From positions 62,001-126,000 of the forward strand of contig MGXT01000019.1 of NCBI GenBank assembly GCA_001801465.1: a stretch of 64,000 nt of DNA, written 5' to 3'. Below are positions 57,633-64,000 of this stretch, in pieces. The DNA comes from Gammaproteobacteria bacterium RIFCSPHIGHO2_12_FULL_35_23. Lineage in GTDB: Bacteria > Pseudomonadota > Gammaproteobacteria > UBA12402. Within the stretch, counting starts at the first letter, position 1; every line of letters begins with the position of its first letter. The notes below the pieces were generated by a model that was not told where the DNA came from, did not search any database, and worked only from the letters and a program-made list of their open reading frames with translations. The position numbers and the translations under genes are program-made.

Positions 57633-59120
57633 TTAAGCCATTTTTCTAGAATCGGCTAACTTATGATAGTCCTCGTCCCAAAGTCTTTTAAATTGTGGGG
57701 TAAGCAGTACAATTAACAATCCTACCCCAATGGTAACTAAGCCATAAAGACCAAAGAAATGAGCAAAAATATGGTTAGTAAATAGAGGTTCAGTAATTTT
57801 ATTAGAGGGTGCTTTAGCAGTCGCTGAAGCTAAAAAGCCTGATATAGCACCGGCAACACCTGTTGACAGCTGCCAGACGCCCATCATCATGCCCTCCAAG
57901 CGGGCAGGGACTAAACTTCCTACCATTGAATTGCCGATGGGACCTACAAATAGTTCACCTAAGGTTTGTAAGAAGTAACTTAAGATAACCCATAAGAAAG
58001 CGATATATCCTAAGTTATCATGCGCAGCAATACCCAGTACTAAAATAACATAACCAAGCCCGATACAGCTAATTCCTGCAGCAAATTTTAATCGTAACGG
58101 TAAGGTTTTATTTTTTTTGCTCATTCTAAAAAAGAACCAGCTAGTTAATGAGCCTAAGGTAATAATGAAGAATGGATTAAGCCCATAAACAGAAGCAGTA
58201 GGAATAATGAAATTGCCTATTTGTCGATCTACGTTATTTTGAATGAAAATTGTTAAAGCGGAAGGCGCTAACATGTATAAGGCCCAAAAAGCAATCCCAA
58301 AGAAAATAAAAATTAAAAAGCCAAATAATTTTCTACGGGCTACCCCTTTTTCATTGAGAGCAATTTTTACAATAATAATTGCCATAATAATACCAATGGT
58401 AATGAGTAAAGTATTACTTAATACAGCGTGATTTAATAAAAATGCAATGACAGGTACAGCAATAATGATAGCAAAAATAATTGGTAGAAAATTTTTAAAA
58501 GTTACTTGAGGTAAATAAGGACGTACATGTGGCGCTTGATAAAATTCAAAGCGTTTAAAATTAATAAGAAAAATTATCAAGCAAAGAAGTAGTAATAAAT
58601 AACTGGCAATAAAGGCCGCGTGATAGCCTAAATAATTGGCAATAAAGCCTGATGAAATCGATGCAATAAATCCCCCTACATTTACGCCGATATAGGCGAT
58701 AGTAAAACCGCTATCTCGCAAAGGGTCATCTTTGCTAAATAGTCGGCCAGTAATGCAATTTAAATTAGGTACAACAAGCCCGCTGCCGATAATAAAACAT
58801 GACAAGCCCCAAAATACGAAAGTTAAAGAGGGAATAGCAACCAAACAGCCGCCAAAACCAGCCAACAAGCAGCCACAAATAATTGCGACCTTATAATCAA
58901 AGCGTCCCCCTAAATAACCACCTAATAAAGAAGAGCTATAAAAAAGAGAACCAAAAGCGGCATAGATCAAGTAAGCGTGTTTAACAGATACTTGAAGTTG
59001 GCTGGTGATGTATAGTACCAGTAGGGCATTAGTCATACTAAGGCTGGGCATAAACAACGCATTCACACAAGCCATGGTAAATAGGCCTTTAGGATAAGAT
59101 ATTTTTTTTGTCTGATTCAT
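57633..59120 (-). CDS. POT/PTR-family proton-coupled peptide transporter
   Basis: About 495 residues with 12-14 membrane helices. Start placed at ATG 59120 (MNQTKKISYPKGLF); an in-frame upstream codon at 59171 adds an unlikely 17 residues. POT features: YLIYAAFGSLFYSSSLLGGYLGGRF (GgyLaDr motif), DSGFTIAYIGVNVGGFIASISSGF (fyxxiNxG motif) and the C-terminal QTLGELFVGPIGNSMVGSLVPARLEGMMMGVWQL. Imports di/tripeptides with protons, useful to an amino-acid-scavenging intracellular bacterium. Convergent with the dapA pair. Confidence 0.9.
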   Translation of the reverse strand: MNQTKKISYPKGLFTMACVNALFMPSLSMTNALLVLYITSQLQVSVKHAYLIYAAFGSLFYSSSLLGGYLGGRFDYKVAIICGCLLAGFGGCLVAIPSLTFVFWGLSCFIIGSGLVVPNLNCITGRLFSKDDPLRDSGFTIAYIGVNVGGFIASISSGFIANYLGYHAAFIASYLLLLLCLIIFLINFKRFEFYQAPHVRPYLPQVTFKNFLPIIFAIIIAVPVIAFLLNHAVLSNTLLITIGIIMAIIIVKIALNEKGVARRKLFGFLIFIFFGIAFWALYMLAPSALTIFIQNNVDRQIGNFIIPTASVYGLNPFFIITLGSLTSWFFFRMSKKNKTLPLRLKFAAGISCIGLGYVILVLGIAAHDNLGYIAFLWVILSYFLQTLGELFVGPIGNSMVGSLVPARLEGMMMGVWQLSTGVAGAISGFLASATAKAPSNKITEPLFTNHIFAHFFGLYGLVTIGVGLLIVLLTPQFKRLWDEDYHKLADSRKMA

Positions 59121-59402
59121 TTTATTTCTATTTTCCTTTATTGAATGGTGGCAACCAAAGAGATTAACCAAAAATAAAAATTAAATAAAGTAAATTTTGT
59201 TTTTATTTCGAACAAATTAAGAGCTTGGAGTTTTAAAAGTTTATAGCTGCAAGCTACATTGTTTCAAAAACAAATTTAATGATCCTTTAAAGCTGGACTG
59301 CTATTAGAAAGTATATTAAAAATCAATAATATAGATATTTCTTTATTAACGATAAGCAATATTTTATGATAGGCATTTTAATTTATCAGATCAGAAATTT
59401 TT

Positions 59403-60584
59403 ATGACTCAGCGAGTACAGTGTGATGTAGTAGTGATCGGGGGCGGTATAGCCGGCCTATGGCTAATTAATTGTTTAAAACAACAAGGCTATATAGCTTA
59501 TTTGTGCGAAAAAAATGCGCTGGGCTCAGGCCAAACCCTTCGCTCCCAAGGGATTTTGCATGGGGGAACTAAATATGCCCTAACTGGAAAATTAACTAAG
59601 GCAGCTTTAGGGGTGGCTAACATGCCTGCTATTTGGCAGGCGTGTTTACAAGGAAAAGGTGTTCTTGATTTACGAGCGGTAAAAATTTTATCAAACATAC
59701 ACTATCTTTGGATGAAAGGACGTTATACAGCACAAATTAAAAGCTTTATTACTAGCAAGGTGCTAAGTGAAGAAAGTAAAGTAATTGCTGCTAAAGATTA
59801 TCCACTTTTATTTAAATACCCAGAGTTTGTAGGAAGTGTCTGTGCTGTACAAGAAACAGTAGTAGATATCCCTTCTTTATTGCGAGTATTAAGTAAGCCA
59901 GTAGAAAAAAATTTACTGCAAGCCGAAGAAACTTGTGAATTAATAATTGAATCAGAGCAGGTTAAAGGCGTTTTAATAGCTTCGCAAGGTAAGCAATTAA
60001 TTTTAGAGGCAAAGGTTTATTTATTAACAGCGGGCGAGGGTAATCAAAGTTTATTAAAACAATTATCAAGCGCTCCGACTATGCAACGCCGACCTTTGCA
60101 AATGACATGGTTACGGTTTCCTAAATTTGTTGCTGAATACCAGGTTTATTTTCACTGTGTAGAACAAGGAGGTTCGCCTAGTATTACCATTACTACACAT
60201 CAAGATAAAGCAGGAAGAACGATATGGTATTTAGGGGGGGATATTTCAGAAAGTGGTGTGCAACGAAGTCCTGAAGAACAAATTGCTTTTGCAAAAAGAG
60301 AGCTCAAGCGTTTAATGCCTTGGATTGATTTAAGTAATACAGAGTGGGGTACAAGCTCACTAGATCGTGCCGAAATGGCTACAGTAGAGGGTAAAAAACC
60401 TGAAAGCATTAGCATAGAAAAAGTAACTGATAATTTACTTGTTGGCTGGCCTACTAAATTAGTCTTAGCGCCTTTGTTAGCAGAAAAACTAATTGAGCGA
60501 ATAAATTTTATTGAAAAAACTAAACAGCACGACAATATTACCTGGCCGACTGCTAAACTTGCTAGGCCAATTTGGTGGGAATAG
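59403..60584 (+). CDS. FAD-dependent oxidoreductase (DAO fold)
   Basis: 393 residues. Dinucleotide-binding N-terminus CDVVVIGGGIAGLWLINCLKQQGY, GSGQTLRSQGILHGGTKYALTG (DAO-type substrate/flavin region, like GlpD/LhgO SQGIIHGG) and C-terminal NLLVGWPTKLVLAPLLAEKLIERI. No signal peptide. Its stop is directly followed by the ATG of an aldo/keto reductase, so the pair is translationally coupled. Substrate not identifiable; L-2-hydroxyglutarate- or glycerol-3-phosphate-oxidase relatives are the nearest in pattern. Confidence 0.83.
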   Translation: MTQRVQCDVVVIGGGIAGLWLINCLKQQGYIAYLCEKNALGSGQTLRSQGILHGGTKYALTGKLTKAALGVANMPAIWQACLQGKGVLDLRAVKILSNIHYLWMKGRYTAQIKSFITSKVLSEESKVIAAKDYPLLFKYPEFVGSVCAVQETVVDIPSLLRVLSKPVEKNLLQAEETCELIIESEQVKGVLIASQGKQLILEAKVYLLTAGEGNQSLLKQLSSAPTMQRRPLQMTWLRFPKFVAEYQVYFHCVEQGGSPSITITTHQDKAGRTIWYLGGDISESGVQRSPEEQIAFAKRELKRLMPWIDLSNTEWGTSSLDRAEMATVEGKKPESISIEKVTDNLLVGWPTKLVLAPLLAEKLIERINFIEKTKQHDNITWPTAKLARPIWWE

Positions 60585-61388
60585 ATGGATAAATGTTTGT
60601 TGGGTTCAACAGAGATAGCTGTTTCACGATTAGGATTGGGAACAGTTAAATTAGGACGTAATACGGCAATTAAATATCCTCATGATTTTAAAATCCCGGA
60701 TGATAAAGCCGCCAGCTATTTATTAAGTTTTGCTAAAGACTTAGGTATTAATTTATTAGATACTGCACCTGCCTATGGTAATAGCGAAGAAAGATTAGGA
60801 AAACTATTGCAAGGCGAACGTCAAGACTGGGTGCTTGTTTCCAAAGCTGGAGAAGAATTTGATGGTATGCAATCAACTTACAATTTTTCTGCTAATTCTA
60901 TTATAGCCAGTATTAAGCGTAGTCTACAACGGTTGCAAACAGATTATTTAGATGTATTACTTATCCATTCTAATGGTGAAGATCAAAAAATTATTGAACA
61001 AGAACAAGTTTTTGAAACTTTAGCTAGGCTTAAAAAAGAAGGGTTAATTCGAGCCTATGGTATGTCTACCAAAACTTTATTAGGGGGCTTGCTGACAGTT
61101 TCTGAAGCGGATGTGGTGATGGTTACTTGTCATCCTGGTTATGAAGAAGAAGTGCCGGTAATTTCGGTTGCTAAGCAAAAAAACAAGGGCGTTTTAATTA
61201 AAAAGGCTTTTGCAAGTGGCCATTTATCAGGTTTTGCAGAGCAAGGACAAGATCCAATTAAAAATGCTATGCGTTTTATTTTTGGCTATCCAGGTGTGAC
61301 AAGCGTTATTACCGGAACAATTAATCCCGATCATCTTCAGCAGAATTATACAGCTGTTAAAGAAGCATTATTTTTTGCTTCCTATTAA
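60585..61388 (+). CDS. Aldo/keto reductase
   Basis: 267-residue (alpha/beta)8 NADPH-dependent oxidoreductase. N-terminal VSRLGLGTVKLGRN, LLDTAPAYGNSEERLGKLL (catalytic Asp and Tyr), VSKAG (Lys position) and TDYLDVLLIHSNG (His). The C-terminal GVTSVITGTINPDHLQQN cofactor loop is typical of bacterial AKR. ATG abuts the TAG of the FAD enzyme, so both are made together and may act in one pathway. Slightly short for the family (270-330). Confidence 0.9.
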   Translation: MDKCLLGSTEIAVSRLGLGTVKLGRNTAIKYPHDFKIPDDKAASYLLSFAKDLGINLLDTAPAYGNSEERLGKLLQGERQDWVLVSKAGEEFDGMQSTYNFSANSIIASIKRSLQRLQTDYLDVLLIHSNGEDQKIIEQEQVFETLARLKKEGLIRAYGMSTKTLLGGLLTVSEADVVMVTCHPGYEEEVPVISVAKQKNKGVLIKKAFASGHLSGFAEQGQDPIKNAMRFIFGYPGVTSVITGTINPDHLQQNYTAVKEALFFASY

Positions 61389-61451
61389 AACATTCCATTA
61401 ATACTGTTAGAGTGTTAAAAATAAAAGTTTAGTTTAAACAGGTAATAAATG

Positions 61452-63929
61452 TTAGCTAGAGACTGAGATACTTGCAGAAGGCGGTGGTGCAGCAGTATAA
61501 AGCCCTTGGATAAGCTCTGTCTCAGCAGTAATAGCAGCACCTCTAAAAAATCTCGAAAAATTTCTCATGGTATAGATATCTTGGCACGTTTGTCTTAATT
61601 TATTTTTTTGTTCTGTGGAGAGAAATAAAGTATTAATAGTCTGTAAAGCACGTATTAAATCTGAAGCTTGTATGGAGGCTAGATTTTTTCCGCATAATAA
61701 TTCTAAGAAAAATCGGGATGGTAAAATGTCTACGAAATCAGAAATAATCTCTGGGTGGTGACTAATCGCACAAGAAAGAAAATTTTCTTTTCTTATATAA
61801 GAATCTTTATAACTGTCATTAGACCAGTTATTAAATATTGTTAAGAGGCGTTTTATGATGGTTGGCTGATATGTTGCAGCATTATATAATAATCCACCTT
61901 GATAAAAAAGACAACCACCTTTAAATATTTCAACTTGAACTTCTTCTGGAAAAGTTTCTATTTTATCTAACAGGAGAGTGAATGATTGTAAATAATTACT
62001 TTCAAGTAGATTGTTTATGACAGCTTGGGACCCAATAAAAATCTGAAATATAGTTTCATGGTCTAAGGTATCAAGAGTGTCAAGTACTCTAGAAATTAAC
62101 TCAAGGTTATCACTTTGATTTGCTATAGCAGCAAGTAAAGGATCATCATAGTGAAGAAAAGCTGATCTTCTAAAAATTACTTGTTTAATATCTATAGGAA
62201 ATGATTTGATAGTATTTAATAACGGAATAACTATTGTTGGTTGATGCTTTATGGCATATACTAATAAATTTCCATATTCTTCATAAAATCTGGGTTCAAT
62301 AAAGTGTGCATAAAGGTTTTCGAGTTTATTTAATTCAAGAATGCGAGATAAAAGTAACAGAGCTCCTTTAGGGCTATAGTGTATAGCAGAATAAAACGCA
62401 TTAAAAATTGCTGGAGCATTACCTGCAAATAAAAAACTTCCATAATTAAGAATGGATTCTAAGGCGGTTACTTTGTTTTTATGTATAGCATATTTTAATA
62501 AACGTCTTAATGAATTTTCATTTAAAATAGCATCTTTGATTTCGCTTTTTAAATTAAGAACATATCGAAATAATACTGAAAAAATAGTATTATTTTCAAT
62601 CGCTAATTCTAAAATAGTTAAACCATTATAATCCACACCTCTTCGAAAAAGCGCTTGTTTATCAAAATCATGCAAGTTGCTGATTTCATTAAGTAATGGC
62701 AAGAAACTTGCTGAATTGCTTTCAGTGGCCAGCGCAAATAAATTTTTGTCGCAAACAAAAGGTCTTTTAGTAAAAATTTCAAATTTATCTACCGATGATA
62801 AACAATGCCAGATAGAATTTGGATCTTTAAAAAACTCTATTAATTTAAGACCTTTATCAGCAGTAATTATATTTTTAATATGTTGATAGATATTGTGATA
62901 AAGCTCTTGCTTAGAGTTTATAGGAGAAAAATTTTTTTCAGTTATAAAGTAACCTTCATTTTTTAATTTTTTAGAAAGTTTTGTTTTGACAAAATCCCAG
63001 TTTATATCAATTACTTTTTCATCAACGAATAATACTATATCAGCTAATTGCATTTCTATACCAAGAATTGATTTTATATATTCATAAAAACAATTATATT
63101 CAGGGTAGGTATAACCTTCTTCCTTGTCAATATTGCGATAACCACACGAATAAAGCTCGCTTTTAATTTGAGTAATTAAAAGAGTTATTAAAGTACGAGA
63201 ATTATATAATCTATCGAATTGTTGTTTTAATGAATTTACCTCATCTTCTTCTATTGTTTTTAAATAAATATCGCTGGCGTTAGGTGGTATGACACCCGTA
63301 CCGGCAGCTCTAGCAGCTTGAAATAAGCTATTGTGATGATGTACTTCATCTGTTTTTGAACGAGCAATTTTATCAATTAATTCTAAACGTATTTTATATA
63401 ATAATTCTGAAATTGTTTTAGGTTTAGCAAAATTATTGACAATCAGACGCATTCTAGTATCAAATCCTGGAGCACAGTTGCCTACTCCTTCACTAAGTTT
63501 ATCTAACAATGCAGTTTTTTCATCTTGAGTGATAGTTCCAAACCGGCTATTAAGTTTATTAGTTAATCTTGCATAGATGACCTTTAATACATTGATTAAT
63601 TCATCTTTATAACGATAGGTTGATGCTGTACCTGCTTTTTTTTCTAATTCATCACGATCATTTTGCTTAGTTAACAGATCTTTTAAACGAGTAAACCAGT
63701 CTGCTTCTATTTCTACTCCTTCTAGGCATGTTTGGGGGTTAAGCGTTGCAGTATCGGGAATTATAAAACCTTTGTCTGGATTTATTGCTTTTTTCTCTTT
63801 CTTAAAGTAATTGTAGCTCAATATTTCATTGCTAAGAGTGATAAGTTTTATTTCCCCAGTTGACTGTCTAAACTGACTAAGGAAACTTCCTTTGGGTAGA
63901 ATGTTAAAGAGTATAAGACTAATACTCAT
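61452..63929 (-). CDS. Large repeat-containing protein, effector candidate
   Basis: About 825 residues from ATG 63929 (MSISLILFNILPKGSF); an in-frame TTG at 63977 adds 16. The N-terminal half (to about 390) has no recognised domain and is helical and charged. The C-terminal half holds degenerate ankyrin-like units of about 40 residues: FALATESNSASFLPLLNEI, ILELAIENNTIFSVLFRYV, LLVYAIKHQPTIVIPLLNTIKSFP, PLLAAIANQSDNLELISRVLD, LLYNAATYQPTIIKRLL, FLSCAISHHPEIISDFVD. It ends in a Ser-rich tail (PPPSASISVSS), a type IV effector-like trait. No signal peptide. No orthologue recognised. Confidence 0.75.
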   Translation of the reverse strand: MSISLILFNILPKGSFLSQFRQSTGEIKLITLSNEILSYNYFKKEKKAINPDKGFIIPDTATLNPQTCLEGVEIEADWFTRLKDLLTKQNDRDELEKKAGTASTYRYKDELINVLKVIYARLTNKLNSRFGTITQDEKTALLDKLSEGVGNCAPGFDTRMRLIVNNFAKPKTISELLYKIRLELIDKIARSKTDEVHHHNSLFQAARAAGTGVIPPNASDIYLKTIEEDEVNSLKQQFDRLYNSRTLITLLITQIKSELYSCGYRNIDKEEGYTYPEYNCFYEYIKSILGIEMQLADIVLFVDEKVIDINWDFVKTKLSKKLKNEGYFITEKNFSPINSKQELYHNIYQHIKNIITADKGLKLIEFFKDPNSIWHCLSSVDKFEIFTKRPFVCDKNLFALATESNSASFLPLLNEISNLHDFDKQALFRRGVDYNGLTILELAIENNTIFSVLFRYVLNLKSEIKDAILNENSLRRLLKYAIHKNKVTALESILNYGSFLFAGNAPAIFNAFYSAIHYSPKGALLLLSRILELNKLENLYAHFIEPRFYEEYGNLLVYAIKHQPTIVIPLLNTIKSFPIDIKQVIFRRSAFLHYDDPLLAAIANQSDNLELISRVLDTLDTLDHETIFQIFIGSQAVINNLLESNYLQSFTLLLDKIETFPEEVQVEIFKGGCLFYQGGLLYNAATYQPTIIKRLLTIFNNWSNDSYKDSYIRKENFLSCAISHHPEIISDFVDILPSRFFLELLCGKNLASIQASDLIRALQTINTLFLSTEQKNKLRQTCQDIYTMRNFSRFFRGAAITAETELIQGLYTAAPPPSASISVSS

Positions 63930-64000
63930 GGTTATAGATCGATAAGTTTTTGCATCTTTCTTTAATAGAAAAAGCAAGCAATATAAGCAGTCAGTTAGCT

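Overview
The window is about 64 kb of low-GC (roughly 36%, by eye) gammaproteobacterial chromosome. The housekeeping genes (gatCA, mreBCD, yhdP, tamAB, tgt, gltX, dacA-dat-ybeD, sohB, bepA-bcp, dapA) have gammaproteobacterial order. Interspersed ankyrin-like, kinase-like and orphan proteins, an LssY-type membrane phosphatase and many decaying genes point to a host-associated member of the order Legionellales (Legionella/Coxiella/Rickettsiella relatives). Genus cannot be fixed from sequence reading alone.

Layout. 1-773: gatA (cut by the window edge) and gatC on the minus strand. 0.9-5.0 kb: accessory insert between gatC and mreB, holding two tandem secreted Cys-rich paralogues, a short gene that looks like a lasso-peptide precursor (2200-2352), an asparagine-synthetase-like lasso cyclase (2472-3890) and a frameshifted Rpn/YhgA-type nuclease. 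5.4-11.8 kb: mreBCD and yhdP. 11.8-14.1 kb: a small Ser/Pro-rich protein and three diverged paralogues of an unknown family. 14.3-22.7 kb: tamB/tamA with a coupled small membrane protein, then a copper ATPase with a coupled unknown gene. 22.9-27.5 kb: tgt, an orphan 503-residue protein, gltX, tRNA-Ala(GGC), tRNA-Glu(UUC).

27.4-35.4 kb is a genomic island at the 3' end of tRNA-Glu, bounded on the right by a decayed copy of that tRNA end. It holds remnants of a peptide natural-product cluster: an NRPS condensation-domain fragment, a frameshifted LanM lanthipeptide synthetase and a truncated ABC exporter. An intact membrane-fusion protein and RND pump also survive; the fusion-protein start overlaps the LanM stop. 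No integrase remains.

35.4-40.0 kb: PAP2 phosphatase, an unknown gene, a LuxR-type regulator and a kinase-like effector broken by two frameshifts. 40.1-46.7 kb: msrBA, sohB, a DedA-PAP2-LssY fusion, ybeD, dat, dacA. 47-51.5 kb: sugar dehydrogenase, aminotransferase, membrane glycosyltransferase and a transglycosylase-like lipoprotein, probably for a surface glycan. 51.5-57.6 kb: ankyrin protein, a 49-codon small gene with a strong ribosome-binding site, bepA, bcp, a broken repeat protein, dapA and a short BamC-like lipoprotein. 57.6-64 kb: POT peptide transporter, FAD oxidoreductase plus aldo/keto reductase pair, and a large repeat-containing effector candidate.

The most interesting item is the lasso precursor plus cyclase pair with no leader peptidase/RRE (B) gene in the window. 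Second is the tRNA-Glu island with its lanthipeptide/NRPS remnants. All functions come from reading motifs; no database search was run.
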